A DNA stretch of 64,000 nt from Halichoerus grypus. Taxonomy: Eukaryota > Chordata > Mammalia > Carnivora > Phocidae. The translations under genes and the position numbers were made by a program. The notes under the pieces are model-generated. The model ran no database searches, was not told the origin of the DNA, and worked only from the letters and a program-made list of their open reading frames with translations. Positions 1 through 10,849 of the stretch are shown here, one piece after another; within the stretch, counting starts at the first letter, position 1; every line of letters starts with the position of its first letter. The stretch lies in the NCBI RefSeq assembly GCF_964656455.1, contig NC_135717.1, forward strand, positions 152,571,793 through 152,635,792. Reading direction: 5' to 3'.

Positions 1-175
1 CTTTTGACTCCCCCAGAACTTACCGACTGTTAGCCTACTGTTGACCGGAAGCCTTACCAATCACATAGTCAGTTAACACGTATTTTGTATGTTTTATGTA
101 TTATATACTGTACACATATTCTTATAATCAGGTAAGTTAGAGAAAAGAAGGTGTTATTGAGAAATTCATAGGGAA
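1..175 (+). mobile_element. Tigger-type DNA transposon relic, part 1
   Basis: The text resembles the terminal part of a Tigger1/MER2-type mariner element as I remember it (stretch around 'gttgaccggaagccttacc'). It breaks off near 175 and resumes near 833. The window starts inside the element. No transposase frame survives. Confidence 0.6.
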
Positions 176-180
176 CTGTA

Positions 181-392
181 AGTCAAGGAACACCAAAGAC
201 TGCCAGCAACACCCGAAGCTAGAAGAAAGAAATGGAACAGATTCTTCCCTAGAGCCTTCAGAGAGAGCATGGCACTGTTAACACCTTGATTTTGGACTTC
301 TAGCCTCCAGAACTGTGACAGAATAAATTTTTGTTGTATTAAGCAATCCAGTTTCTAAGAATTTGTTACAGTAGCCCTAGGGAACTAATACA
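181..392 (+). mobile_element. MLT1-type (ERVL-MaLR) LTR, 3' part
   Basis: This matches the 3' half of an MLT1 LTR: 'aaggaacaccaaagactgcc' leads through 'cagcctccagaactgtga', an AATAAA-type signal ('gaataaatttttgttg') and the 'actaatacag' end. The 5' half of the LTR is missing. It lies inside the gap of the Tigger relic. Confidence 0.7.
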
Positions 393-832
393 GGGTGGAT
401 AGAGCAGGGATTGGCTAGAAAGAAGCATTAGGGAACTCTGAGAGGTGAAGGAAATGTTCTATATTTTGATAGGGGTTTGGGTTAAATGAATGTATACATT
501 TGCCACAACTCATTTAATAGTATACTCAAGATGTGTCCATGTTATTTTACCTCAAGATTTACCTCAAGAACAAAAAGTGCCATAAATAAACATTGAATTC
601 TAGTTATTGATATGCATGCTGAAGCATTTAGGGTTGAAGTGTACTGATGTCTGCAATTTATTTTAATTGGTGGGTGGAAGGACGGACAGATAGTGAGAAA
701 GCAAACATAGCAAACTGTTAACTACCGTAGAATCTAGGTGGTGGGTGTTTGGTGTTTGAGAGTTATTTTTACTTTCTTACATGTTTGAAAGTTTTCATGA
801 TAAAATGATGGAGAAAAAAACAAAGAAAAAAA
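393..832 (+). mobile_element. Ancient L1 3' UTR fragment with A-rich tail
   Basis: Motifs such as 'ggaaatgttctatattttga' and 'gaagtgtactgatgtctgca' are typical of old L1M 3' UTRs. The piece ends in an A-rich tract (810-838). A weak duplication ('gagaaattcataggga' at about 160 and 'gagaaaaccgtaagata' at about 833) flanks the whole 176-832 insert, which suggests a target-site duplication. Confidence 0.5.
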
Positions 833-956
833 GAGAAAACCGTAAGATAGAGAAAATACATTTATAGTACTGTACTGTGTTTACTGAAAAAAGAAAAAAA
901 CCTTTGAAAGTGGATCCACGTAGTTCAAACCAATGTCGTTCAAGGGTCAGTTGTAA
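833..956 (+). mobile_element. Tigger-type DNA transposon relic, part 2, with terminal inverted repeat
   Basis: This continues the relic at 1-175. 'gtggatccacgtagttcaaa' followed by 'gttcaagggtcagttgta' is the recognisable Tigger terminal inverted repeat, so the element ends near 956. Confidence 0.65.
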
Positions 957-1313
957 ATTGTTTTCTTACCCGTTGGGTGACTAAGTGAAATATGTATAAT
1001 TTGCCCAATAGCATAATTCTGTGACCTATATAATCCAAATGGATGCTGTGGCTTTTGCATTGGATACATTTTAGGTAATTTTCTTGACTTGCAGTTTTAG
1101 TAGTAAGATTGATTCAGGGTACTCATTCAAAATCACCTAATTTGTCTTCCTCATGTCTATGAGTCAAATCTCTGGGAAGGGATTTGGTTCATTGGACATA
1201 GGACAGATCTTGGACTGTGAGTATCTGTCATCTTTATAAATGTTTGGGGGAGAGGCACTTTTGTGAGTGGTGATGTTCTATGATTATTTTTTTTTTTTGA
1301 TTAAAAAAATCTA
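957..1313. other. Unassigned sequence
   Basis: AT-rich sequence with no coding frame and no repeat that I recognise. Confidence 0.4.
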
Positions 1314-1845
1314 TTGTTGGATAGCAAAGTGCCCTCAAATTTGGCAGATTCAGACAATCATTTGATTGTGTGGGCTAGGAATTCAGGAAGGATTCAGCTG
1401 TGTGGTTTGTCTCTGATCCATATGACGTCAGTTGTGGTGCCTGGGGCTGGAGGCTTCACTTTTAAGATGGCTTCTTCACTCCTCCATCTAGTGCTTGGGC
1501 CGGGGGTGCGCTCTTGGCAGGAGACTCAGCTGGGGCTGCTGGTTTGAGCACTGACACATGGTCTCTCCAATATGCTTGCGTTACTCACAGCATGGCAGCT
1601 GGGTTTCTAGAGGGAGTGTCTCCAAAAGGTGTAGGTAGAAACTTTAAGGCTCAAGGCTTCTTGTGACCTAGCCCCGTAAGTTCCAGAACACTTCTTCTCC
1701 CACATTTTATTGATCAAATAAGTCACTAACCAACCTAGACTCAAGGTGAGGGGAATTATCCTCCACCTTTCATTAGGAGAAGCAGCAAAGAACTCGAGGC
1801 CATCTTTAATAGCTGGTGATGGGATCACATCAGGATTACATTTAC
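1314..1845 (+). mobile_element. Ancient LTR-like repeat (family not assigned)
   Basis: Same family as 3625-4115 and 41095-42421. Shared landmarks are 'aagatggcttcttcact', 'cagcatggcagctggg', 'gtgacctagcc' and the 'cctccacctttcattaggag' end. It looks like a degenerate ERVL/MaLR-class LTR. The 77-aa and 82-aa frames across it are chance frames. Confidence 0.5.
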
Positions 1846-2119
1846 TTAATAGCAATTTATGCCTCTCCTGAAGTTCAAATGGCTTAAAGTATAAATACTA
1901 ATAAGTAGTTCCACTTAAGGGGACCCCATTCCAAATGGTACAGCCTTCATTGAAATAAAAACTCTGATGTGATTCATCCCAGTCATTTAATGGATGACTG
2001 TAATCTCAAAATATCTAGAAAGATGTCAGTCCTCTGAGTCATAGTGCAAACTAGTTTGTCAAAAGAGTTCAAAGGAATCGTAGATCTTACAGCTGGAAAG
2101 GACTCCAAGGGATTACATC

Positions 2120-2380
2120 ATCATTATCACCTTCCAAAAAGACTTATTGAGCACCACATAGGTGCCAGGCCCTAGAAATGCAGAGGAGAAAATGACACAG
2201 TTCTTGCCTTTGAGACATAGTTGAGGAAATAGAACTGATGCATAAGAGATGAATAGAAATCTATGGAATATAGACTGGGTGGCAAATAAAAGTACAGGTG
2301 ATATGTGCCCAGGAAGGAGTGATCAGTAGAGGCTGTTGGGGCTGGGCCAGGGGCTGGGAAAGGGCATAAGGAGATAGGCT
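2120..2380 (+). repeat. Ancient mammalian repeat, orphan family 'A' (5' part)
   Basis: 'ttgagcaccacataggtgcc', 'cttgcctttgagacatagtt' and 'aggaaggagtgatcagtaga' match a common old mammalian repeat that recurs at 16310, 19400, 30345, 44560, 47640, 48810, 53700 and 55680. I cannot name the family with confidence. Confidence 0.4.
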
Positions 2381-2398
2381 TCCCATTACACTGAAAAC

Positions 2399-2797
2399 AA
2401 AATCCAGAGTGTTGGTCATTACCTGTAAGTCCCTATATGAACTCGAGCCCTCCTTCCTCTCTGATCTCCTTTTCTACCTCGCTTTCCCTCCCTCACTGGC
2501 CTCCTTCCTTGAATATGCAGACATTTCAGGACCTTTGCACTTGCTCATTCCTCTGCCTGGAACACTCTTTCCCCAGATAGTCCCATGGCTTGCTTTCTGA
2601 CCTCAGTCAGATCTCTGGTCAAATATGCCCTCTTCAAGCCTTCTGTGACCACCCACCCCATCTACTTCCTATCCTTCATTACTATTTATCTTCATGAAGG
2701 CAGGGCCATTGTCTGCATTGTTCATTATTGTATCCTCAGCTCCTAGAACAGTGCCTGGCAAATAGTTGGTGCCCGATAAAAAATGGTTGAATGAATC
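2399..2797 (+). mobile_element. L2 LINE, 3' part
   Basis: Typical L2 3' text: 'caggacctttgcacttgctc', 'tgcctggaacactctttccc', 'cttcatgaaggcagggcc', 'aacagtgcctggcaaatagt', ending in 'gttgaatgaatc'. The open frames here are too short and degenerate to encode anything. Confidence 0.8.
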
Positions 2798-2800
2798 AAT

Positions 2801-3159
2801 AACTAAGCAGATGTAGAACTTGAGACAAGGGAAGGATTTAGCAAAATGGAGGACAGATGGTATTGCTGGCTGCCTGCAAGGCAGAATGAAAGAGAAGCAA
2901 AAGTATACGCGATACATTCATAGATCGTTTGTTTTAATACCTGACCTCAGGGGTCCTCGTCTGACAACTTCTGGTCCTTCAAACCACCCTCTTCACAGCT
3001 TCTTCATGTGGTAAGCACTACAGTAGGGCTTGCGCAGGGAGTGATTCACTTGGACTAGAATAGCTGTGTCATGCCAGGTCTCAGTTGTCAGAGAACTTGC
3101 CATTCCTGAAAAATATACGATAGCGCTTCTTGGTCTTTGCTCCTGTTCATATTTCTACC
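2801..3159. other. Unassigned sequence
   Basis: No recognisable gene or repeat. Confidence 0.4.
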
Positions 3160-3400
3160 TGGAATATCCTGTTTTTTGTCTTGACCTATTGAAATTCCAC
3201 ATGAATGACCTCTTTCCTCCATTGTACTTAATAGTTATGTGATTTGATATAAAATAAGTATATTCTGCTTCACCTGGAAAGATTTATGTGCATGTAGTTC
3301 TTTCACTTAAATATAAATTCTTTGCAGAGCCTGGGTCTAGTTTACTTTTTATTTTCTGGTATAGAACATAAGAGATTCTTATTAAGAATGTGTTAAATTT
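3160..3400 (+). mobile_element. L2 LINE fragment (degenerate)
   Basis: 'cctggaatatcctg', 'cacatgaatgacctctttcc' and 'agagcctgggtctag' follow the order of L2 3' ends, strongly diverged. Confidence 0.45.
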
Positions 3401-3624
3401 ACTTGAATATGAGAAATTAGAGTTCTTCAGCCCCTAATGTAAAACGAATACATATGCCTAGGAATCAGAAAAGGCAATGTTAAAGTCCTAAGGAAACCAA
3501 GCAGTAATAAAGTTATCTTCATTAGTGGGCTTCTCTGGTTGGTGTGATCGGTCTAGCTTTCTCAGATGGCACTCATGGTTTGCAAAGGGCCTGTAGAATC
3601 AACAACTTACACATTTTTATATCA

Positions 3625-4115
3625 GGTGACTATTGCTGCATAACATACTATGCCAACATTTAGTGGCTTAGAACAATAACAATTTATTATTTCTCACAAC
3701 TTTGTAAATTGGCTGGGCTCAGCTGAGTTCGTTTGCACCACGTGGTGCCAGTTAGTGTCACTAATGCAGCAGATACTTGTGGTCGCGGAGCCTGCCTGGC
3801 ACTGGAATGTCCAAGAAAGCTTCACTCACACGCCTTGTGTTGGCTATAGACGGGAACGGCTTTGTTCTTTGTTCTTCTCCATGATGGCCTCATTTCCTTT
3901 GGCAGCTCGACTGGTCTCCTTATAGCATGCTCCCGGGACTCCCAAGTGTGTGAGTATGGCAGCCTCCACTTCTCTTGAGGTCTACTGGATCGGGAATTGG
4001 CACCTTTTATTGGTCCAACTGAGTCACAAGGCCAACCCAAATTCAGAGGGAGGGGGAGTAAACTCCACCTCTTGGTGGGTTGGGCGGCATGCATGTAACA
4101 GGGATGTGCGGAATC
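3625..4115 (+). mobile_element. Ancient LTR-like repeat (family not assigned)
   Basis: It begins 'ctattgctgcataacatact', continues 'agtggcttagaacaataaca' and ends with 'ggccaacccaaattcagagg' and 'aaactccacctcttggtggg'. Its start is shared with 41095 ('ctattgctgcataaca'), and its end matches the same family. Confidence 0.55.
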
Positions 4116-4611
4116 ACCAGTGGCGATGTTTGCAGACGGTGCACATCAGCATGCTTAGATTTTTATTCGTATTACCTTTTCAATGGGAAGTAGAGCACTA
4201 TTAGTAAAGTCACGGGTCTTTGAGTATTATTTGAACCCCTTGTTTTTGAATTATGAATTGTTTATAGAGAGAAGTGCTGTGAACATTTTGGGCTTAATTG
4301 AGCAGCAGCTGAAGATCATTGACTGTGTTGCCTGGTTTTCTGCTTTCCTTGGCATTTATATTGTGTTGTACATGTTCCCTTGGTTTGGGCAGAGGTTGGA
4401 ATCAGAAGCCAAAGCCTCTGAAAGGTGGTCCTGGACTCTTCTCTAGTTCTCAGTGGAACCTAGAGCAAGGACTCCATCTGCAGGGCAGGTAAGCACAGAC
4501 CAAGAAGCAAAAAGAAACAAGCTTGTTGCTCTAGGCCCATAGTAGAATGTTCACAGATGGCAGAGGAAAGCTTGAACTGCTCAACTGCTGTTTGGCTTCT
4601 GCCTTCTCTGT
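4116..4611. other. Unassigned sequence
   Basis: Contains an 87-aa open frame (4183-4446) with no recognisable domain and no codon pattern that stands out. I see no gene. Confidence 0.4.
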
Positions 4612-5044
4612 TCTAACTGGTTTCTCTCATTCCATTCTTGCCTCCTATAGAGCAACCAGAGTGATCTTTTAAAAATGTCCATCAGATCATGTCCTTCCTC
4701 AGCTTAAAATACCCCAGCGGGTTTCCGTTGCACTTGTGATAAAATAGGGACTCCTTATCATAAATCGGCTCCTGCTCCCACCTCTTAAACTGTACCTCTT
4801 ACGACTCTCCCATTCCTCTTTATGTTTCAAGCCACTTTTTGCTTCTTTCTGTTCCTAGAGCCCCTCAGGTTTATCCTGCCAGGTTCTTCCTGCCTTAGGG
4901 CCTTTTACTTGTTGTTCCTTCTCTCTGGAACATCCTGACCCTAGATCTCTGTGACTTGCTCTTCATTCCAGGCCCAGCCCGGATGACCTTGGAGAGACCT
5001 GGCCTGACCTCCCAGACTATAGTAGTGCACTGGGCACTCTCCCT
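4612..5044 (+). mobile_element. L2 LINE, internal 3' part
   Basis: 'agagtgatcttttaaaaatg', 'cagatcatgtccttcctcag' and 'gggccttttacttgttgttc' are L2 signatures. A MIR lies between this part and its continuation at 5215. Confidence 0.75.
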
Positions 5045-5214
5045 GTTTCTCTGTTCTGTTCTTTCTAGCACCGAACCTCTGTTTTTCGGTTTTCTCATTT
5101 ATAAAATGGGGTTGATAATAGTACATACTTCATTAGAGGTGTTGTGAGGATTAAATTAGTTAATATTTAGAAGGCTATCGGGCACATGATATGTTCTCAA
5201 GCGTTAGCTGTGTT
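5045..5214 (+). mobile_element. MIR SINE inserted in L2
   Basis: 'tttctcatttataaaatggg', 'gttgtgaggattaaattagt' and 'cgggcacatgatatgttctc' follow the MIR consensus order. L2 sequence flanks it on both sides. Confidence 0.75.
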
Positions 5215-5413
5215 ATTATATCACTCTTTACTACCTGGAATTGCCATACTCATTTATTTGCTTGTTTACTGAGTTTTCCCATTACTAGAGTGTCAGCTCT
5301 TTGCAAGCAGGGACTGCCTTTGCCTGTCTTGTTCATGTCCCATCTCTATTCCCATTGCGTCGACATATACAGTAGATCTTCAGTAAGTACTCATTTATAA
5401 AATGAATAAATGA
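5215..5413 (+). mobile_element. L2 LINE 3' end
   Basis: 'gtcagctctttgcaagcagg', 'cttcagtaagtactcattta' and the terminal 'aaatgaataaatgaa' identify the L2 3' terminus. It continues the L2 at 4612-5044. Confidence 0.75.
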
Positions 5414-6226
5414 AAGGCAAGAATAGTCATCCTGAACAAGTCAGAAAAATCCTTGGTAACTTGAAATTAAAGCTTGAGAAACTTGAATATCCGGATAGGG
5501 CGAGATTGTTTAATTGCTCAAAATGAGTTTAAGATTTTTGATCCAGAAGAATTCTATTTCAGGACACTGAAAGAACTTGGGGATAATTTATTATTAAGTA
5601 TTATTTCATGAAATTTTGAAGAATGGAAAAATGTCAGAATTATGAAGGTAGGTAAATGCAGTCCTAATTTTCAATAGTGAGGAATATGGTTCAAAAACCA
5701 TAGACTGAGAGAGGGAGTGTTAGGCTCCTTGCAGGCAGAGTTCTAGAATGGATTATTAAAAGGATGGTTTGTGAATGCTTACAACAGCATTGTTTAGTGG
5801 GCAAGTGGGGCACCCTTAGAGAAAAGAGGCCTCGAAAAATAGTTTTGTTTTGTTTTCCAAGTTACCACTTTGGTTCGGTGGTAGAATCAAGATAAAAATA
5901 AAGACCTCCTGATTCTTTTCCAACAGTGCTTTCAAACTGGGATCATAGAGCTCCTCAAATTTTACATAAAACAGAATCTTTTCTTTTGTATGTTGTTATT
6001 TTGAGGATAAGCTAAAAAAAAAAAAGCCACTTTGAAGGCTTTCTGAAGGCTCAATTGGGGAACATGGATCCTTAGAAGTTCAAGGGCATATTCTCAGAGG
6101 TCCATGAGATTTAATTCCCTTTTATTCTGCTTTAAGAGAGGTTTGTGCAGTACTGAGTTGAGAAAGTTGGTACTATATTTTGCCGATTTATTTGATTAAC
6201 CCAACACTACCTGTTATCCATCTACA
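5414..6226. other. Unassigned sequence
   Basis: AT-rich, with a short A run near 6012. No gene or repeat that I can name. Confidence 0.4.
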
Positions 6227-6242
6227 GAAAATAGCGTATGTT

Positions 6243-6447
6243 TGGGGCACCTGGGTGGCTCAGTCGTTAAGCGTCTGCCTTCCGCTCAGGTCATGATGCC
6301 AGGGTCCTGGGATCGAGCCCTGTGTCGGGCTCCCTGCTCGGAGGGAATACTGCTTCTTCCTCTCCCACTCCCCCTGCTTGTGTTCCCTCTCCCACTGTGT
6401 CTCTCTCTGTCAAATAAATAAATAAAATCTTAAAAAAAATTAAAAAA
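6243..6447 (+). mobile_element. CAN SINE (tRNA-derived, caniform)
   Basis: Complete SINE: head 'ggggcacctgggtggctcag', B-box region, CT-rich body, AATAAA repeats and A-rich tail. The TSDs 'gaaaatagcgtatgtt' (6227-6242) and 'gaaaatagcatatgtt' (6448-6463) differ at one base, so the copy is fairly recent. Confidence 0.95.
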
Positions 6448-6714
6448 GAAAATAGCATATGTTCTTCCATTAGACCTGTGCTGTTCAACATGGTAGCCTC
6501 TACCACATGTGTTGAACAGTGAAAATGTGAAACTCCAAATTGATGTGTCCTGAAGTGGAGAGTGCGTACTGGATTCAAATGCATACTGTATTTTAGTACA
6601 AAAAAGTAATGTAAAACATCTAATCATTATTTATTTTATTTTGAGTACCTGTTGAAACGATGTTTTTGATATATTGGGTTACATAAAATTCATTATTAAA
6701 ATTAATTTCATCTT

Positions 6715-6898
6715 GGGGGCACCTGGTGGCTCAGTCGGTTAAGCATCTGCCTTTGGCTCCTGGTCATGATCTCCGGTTCCTGGGATCAAGCCCTGTGTGG
6801 GGCTCCCTGCTCAGCGGGGAGTCTGCTTCTCCCTCTCCCTCTGCCCCCACCCTCTACCTCATGCTCTCTCTCAAATAAATAAAAAAAAATCTTTAAAC
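6715..6898 (+). mobile_element. CAN SINE, sense arm of inverted pair
   Basis: Head 'gggggcacctggtggctcag', then the CT-rich body and AATAAA tail. The outer TSD 'attaatttcatctt' is at 6701-6714 and again at 7115-7128, enclosing both SINEs. So this SINE landed first and the antisense one entered its tail. Confidence 0.9.
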
Positions 6899-7114
6899 TT
6901 TTTTTTTTAAAGATTTTATTTATTCATTTGAGACACAGAGATACAGAGAGAGAGCATGAGCAGGGGGAGTGGGAGAGAGAGAAGCAGGTTTCCTGCTGAG
7001 GCAGGAGCCTGATGTGGGGTTTGATCCCAGGACCCTGGGATCATGATCTGAGCTGAAGGCAGACACTTAACCATCTGAGCCACCCAGGTGCCCCTAAAAA
7101 AAATCTTTAAAAAA
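6899..7114 (-). mobile_element. CAN SINE, antisense arm of inverted pair
   Basis: Antisense copy: poly-T, 'aaagattttatttattcatt', then the inverted head 'gagccacccaggtgcccc'. It is flanked by copies of 'aaaaaaaatctttaaa', which is the tail of the first SINE, so it inserted into that tail. Confidence 0.9.
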
Positions 7115-7208
7115 ATTAATTTCATCTTTTTCTTTTGAGAAATATGGCTGCTAGGCCACTAGAAAATTTAAAATTGTATGTGTGGCTTGCATTGTTGGAT
7201 GGTGAGCC

Positions 7209-7440
7209 ATTAGAACTTGTTGCCTCTCTCAGAAGGAAGAGTTGAAGGACTTGGTTTTCCCTGTGGTAGCAAGATGGCTGCATCTGTAAGGCTGGAAGTT
7301 AGTGGGAAGGGCACTCCTGATGCATCTGTCACTTTTATCAGGGAAAGCAGTAGTCTCCCCAGAAGTCCCCAGCCCACTTCCTCTTTTGTTTCATTGGCTG
7401 AAAGTGTCACATGGCCACTCGTTGCTGCAGGAGAGGCTGC
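7209..7440 (+). mobile_element. Ancient LTR-like repeat fragment
   Basis: 'gtagcaagatggctgcatct', 'cccagaagtccccagcccac' and 'agtgtcacatggccactcgt' are characteristic of a common mammalian LTR-like repeat. The 118-aa minus and 76-aa plus frames across it look like chance frames. Confidence 0.4.
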
Positions 7441-8328
7441 ACAGTGAATGTTTGTTCGTCCAGCCTCTAGAATGGAGACAGTACAGGAGAAAGAGGTTGG
7501 CAGTGATAGTTGTGTTAGCCCAAAGAACAGGGCGACACCTTGCTTAGGTTGAGTTTTATTAAACAACTCCTATTTAGAGAGGGGATAACTGAGGACCAGA
7601 GACATTCTTGCCTTTGATTCTTACATAAATTACTTGTAGGGTAAGAGTAAGACTTCTTACTTTACCTCCTTCTACCTTTCTAATTTCATTAGCAAGAAGA
7701 GTGTATTCCTGAAAAATGAAAGGGCATGTTGGATATAATTGTCACTATTTTGCATCTTTTTAACATTGGTTTGGACATTTTGTTTTACTACAAAGGAATT
7801 TTTAGTAGTCTTATCTGATAAGGAGCAGACATAATTTTTATGTTAATCTCCTCGTTAACTTGTATTTCCCCAGGAGTGTTCCCATTATGGGTATCATAAT
7901 GTATGAACAATGTATGTCTAAGAATAAAACAATTTTAAAACACTGTGGTTACTGGCAGCGTTCAGCTGAGTTTCTGACTCGCACCACCTGCTGTACATAC
8001 TCTTTAGAGATGCATTTGCATATTCTCAAACCATTCTGCTTTGAAGAAAAAACTGTTGACTGATTAAAAAAATACGAATTGAACCGGATGCCAAGTACTG
8101 CCTTTAAAGACTCAAGGCCCTCACCCCATTGTACCCTGCCCCAATCCTCCCAACGGAATCCCTTGCGAACGATTTTGGGAAATGGTGGTGGTGTGATGGT
8201 ATTTGTAAGTGCAGGAAAACGAGAGGTTGGAAAAATATAAGAAATTCAAGTTTTGCTCAAGAGAATTGACCTGTGGAATAATGTAATGCAAAATGATTTT
8301 GGTGTGTTTTAATGGAAAGAATTCAAAA
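7441..8328. other. Unassigned sequence
   Basis: No gene and no repeat recognised. Confidence 0.4.
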
Positions 8329-8791
8329 CAGATGGTCCCTGACTTATGATTTTCCAGCTTTCTGATGGTGTGAAGGCGATACACATTCAGTAGAAACTGT
8401 CCTTCAGATTATGAGGCGTGAGCTTTCCCCAGGCTAGCAATACACAGCCCGACCCCCTCTGGCGACACTGGGCCGCAGCAGTGAGCCAGAGCTCCCCGTC
8501 AGCCACGTGAGCTCACAGCCCTCGGTCCCGTACACCCATTCTGTTTCTCACTTTCAGTACAGAAGTCAGGAAATTACGTGAGCTATTCAGCACTTTCTTA
8601 CAAAATAGGCTTTGTGTGAGATGCTCTTGCTCAGCTGTGAGCAAACGTAAGCATTCTGGGCAGTTAAGGTAAATGAGGCTAAGCTGTGATGTTCAATAGG
8701 GTTGGTGTATTGAATGCATTTTCGACAGGATATTTTCAGCTTATGATGAGTTTTTCAGGAAGTAACCCCATTGTAAGTCAAGGAAGAGCTG
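8329..8791. mobile_element. Tigger-class MITE (MER8-like)
   Basis: Terminal inverted repeats are visible: 'cagatggtccctgacttatg' at the left and, reversed at the right, 'cagctcttccttgacttaca'. Interior landmarks are 'gcgatacacattcagtagaa', 'aaaataggctttgtgtgaga' and 'gaatgcattttcgacaggat'. It is non-autonomous and carries no frame. The name MER8 is from memory. Confidence 0.7.
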
Positions 8792-8924
8792 TATTTTAAA
8801 TAGTAAGTGTCCATTTTGGGTTGAAAAGCTAGGGACATTTATTTTGACCATTTAGTGGACAGAGAATTTGAACAGGAAACTAGTGGTGTGTGGAATGCCC
8901 CCTCTGTCTATTCATTGTTGGGCT

Positions 8925-9317
8925 TTTTATATACCTCTCTCTCAATCCTCAAAACCTCTTCCTATGGGGGCGCCTGGGTGGCTCAGTCGGTTGAGCGGCT
9001 GCCTTCGGCTCAGGTCATGATCCCAGGGTCCTGGGATCGAGTCCCGCATCGGGCTCCCTGCTCTGCAGGGAGCCTGCTTCTCCCTCTCTCTCTGCCTACT
9101 TGTGTTCTCTATCTCTCTGTCAAATAAATAAATAAAATCTTTAAAAAAAAAAAAAAAACAAAACCTCTTCCTATGAGGCAGGTATTTTTCCCATTTTGCA
9201 GAGAAGGAAGCTCAGGGAGATGAACTTTTCCAAGGCCTCAAAGCTACACATCTTGGCACTGTTATTGAAACCCAGAGCTGACTCCAAGACCTGTGATTCT
9301 CCTACTGAGTTATTCTG
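8925..9317 (-). mobile_element. MIR SINE (antisense), split by a CAN SINE
   Basis: 'ctcaatcctcaaaacctctt', and after the SINE 'cccattttgcagagaaggaa' and 'ttgaaacccagagctgactc', give the reversed MIR order. The MIR is continuous across the insertion. Confidence 0.7.
8967..9159 (+). mobile_element. CAN SINE, recent
   Basis: Full-length SINE with an intact head 'gggcgcctgggtggctcag', a long A tail and a perfect 16-bp TSD 'aaaacctcttcctatg' (8951-8966 and 9160-9175). The exact TSD argues for a young insertion. Confidence 0.95.
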
Positions 9318-10849
9318 AATGTTTGCAAAGTCTGCAGCTGTAATTGTTTTTGTAGTTAATGTTCTTGAACTGGCAACAAGTAAATAGTTTATTTAATGAT
9401 TCTCTCAACTTTGTTGGGCTTATTTATTTGAGACCATGTATTTATTTGGGTCAATAAATGTATTTTTTTTACATTTAACTACACATTTGATTTTTTTCAG
9501 GTCTTGCTTTTTGTAGTAGGGAACCAAACTTTACTAGTACTCTTTTTGGAGGGGCACCTCTCTTAACAGGCACAGATCTTACTCAGATAAGTAAATATAT
9601 GCCATGACAGTTGAAGCACAAAGAACTGCAAGCTACTATTTTTTCCTTATTCTTTTCTGCTGTGAATCTTACCAGGTTAAAGTTTGGTTTTCATTGTAGG
9701 AAAGAACAAATGGCAACTTTGTGAATTGTGGCATTTGAGGTTTGACTGATAAACAAGACTACTCCAGCATGCAGTTAACAGAAAGGAATAGAGCTGTTGC
9801 CGAAGGTGTAGGAAGGTCTGTTGTAAGTGAAAGAGTGATCTTTGGCATTCGGCCATCTCAGTTTCACGATAACATGAAGAAGCAGGAACCTTGGAATTGT
9901 TCTTCTTTTTATTCCATTCCTCGATAATTACCAACTATACTAAGATTTTGAAAGGTCCTTTTATTTTGTGATTGCATCTTTCAGCAACAGCTCTTACTAT
10001 CCTATTATGCAGTTTGTCTCATTTATGATGCTCAGGTGGGAAAACTTTCAGCCTCAGCAATTGAAAAGATCACTATGATTGAGTATTTTGTGGTGCTTTT
10101 GCTTGTTTTGCTGTTGAGCAAGCAGAGTTCAAGACAGGTGAATTCTTTCCAGATGTGCTTTTGAATAACTGGACAGATCCCTGGGGTCTCTTCAGGAATA
10201 ACACAAGTGACTGTGTATTCTCTCCCTCTTCCTCCATGCACAGCTTCCTGTGGTCACTCTGCTAAGGGTTCTGTAGTTGTGGGATGATTCCACAGTTCAT
10301 ACTGAACCAAGGAGGAGGGGTAAATAGTTCATCCAAGCAGCCAATCCCTGAGCTTGGCTCAGTCTGCTTATTTGGTACCCAAACGTGTCACTGTCCAGGA
10401 GACACACAGCAATTTTGCTTTCATTTGCTTTGTTACCATTTTAGGCATGAAATGGAACCATTTTCTCCAGAACATAATGTCCCTGTGTAGAAATAAATAC
10501 TTTATGGGTTTTAAGGAGGTGAGAGCCAGGCCCATTAGTAACTGAAACTGTAATGACTCAACTTGACACTGATGGCCTTTTCCTGAGGTTGAGGAGAGGG
10601 GGTACGGGAAGTGTGGCTCCACCCACAGTGCTCAGCATCCAGCTCAGTGATAGGCGCCCAGGGTTGCTGAGCCAGAGGGTGAAGCCGGCAAGTTGAAGGG
10701 ATCTGCTGCCATGTTTAGATGTGGAAGATGGGGCACACTCAGCTCTATGTTAATGACATTCATTAGTTCTGGAGGATTTAATGCAGCTTCTACATGTGCC
10801 TACTCATTGCCAGGCCTATTCAAGGGAGAAATTAGGGCCCACCTCAGGG
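9318..10849. other. Unassigned sequence
   Basis: Low repeat content. A 61-aa frame at 9742-9927 and others are short and match nothing that I know. I see no convincing exon. Confidence 0.4.

Larger units (their letters stand above)
6470..7208. mobile_element. hAT/Charlie-type MITE, interrupted by two SINEs
   Basis: 'ctgtgctgttcaacatggta', 'tgaaactccaaattgatgtg', 'atattgggttacataaaatt' and 'ggccactagaaaatttaaaa' follow the order of a non-autonomous hAT element with a 'cagcgctgtccaat'-like end. Its body is continuous if the SINE pair at 6715-7114 is removed. The family name is from memory only. Confidence 0.5.

Noticed and set aside
7210..7566. 118-aa minus-strand frame
   Set aside because: It mostly overlaps an ancient LTR-like repeat, and the residue pattern is not protein-like.
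9742..9927. 61-aa frame preceded by a 'ttttcattgtag' acceptor-like sequence
   Set aside because: Too short, no known domain, and no matching donor or neighbouring exon that I could support.
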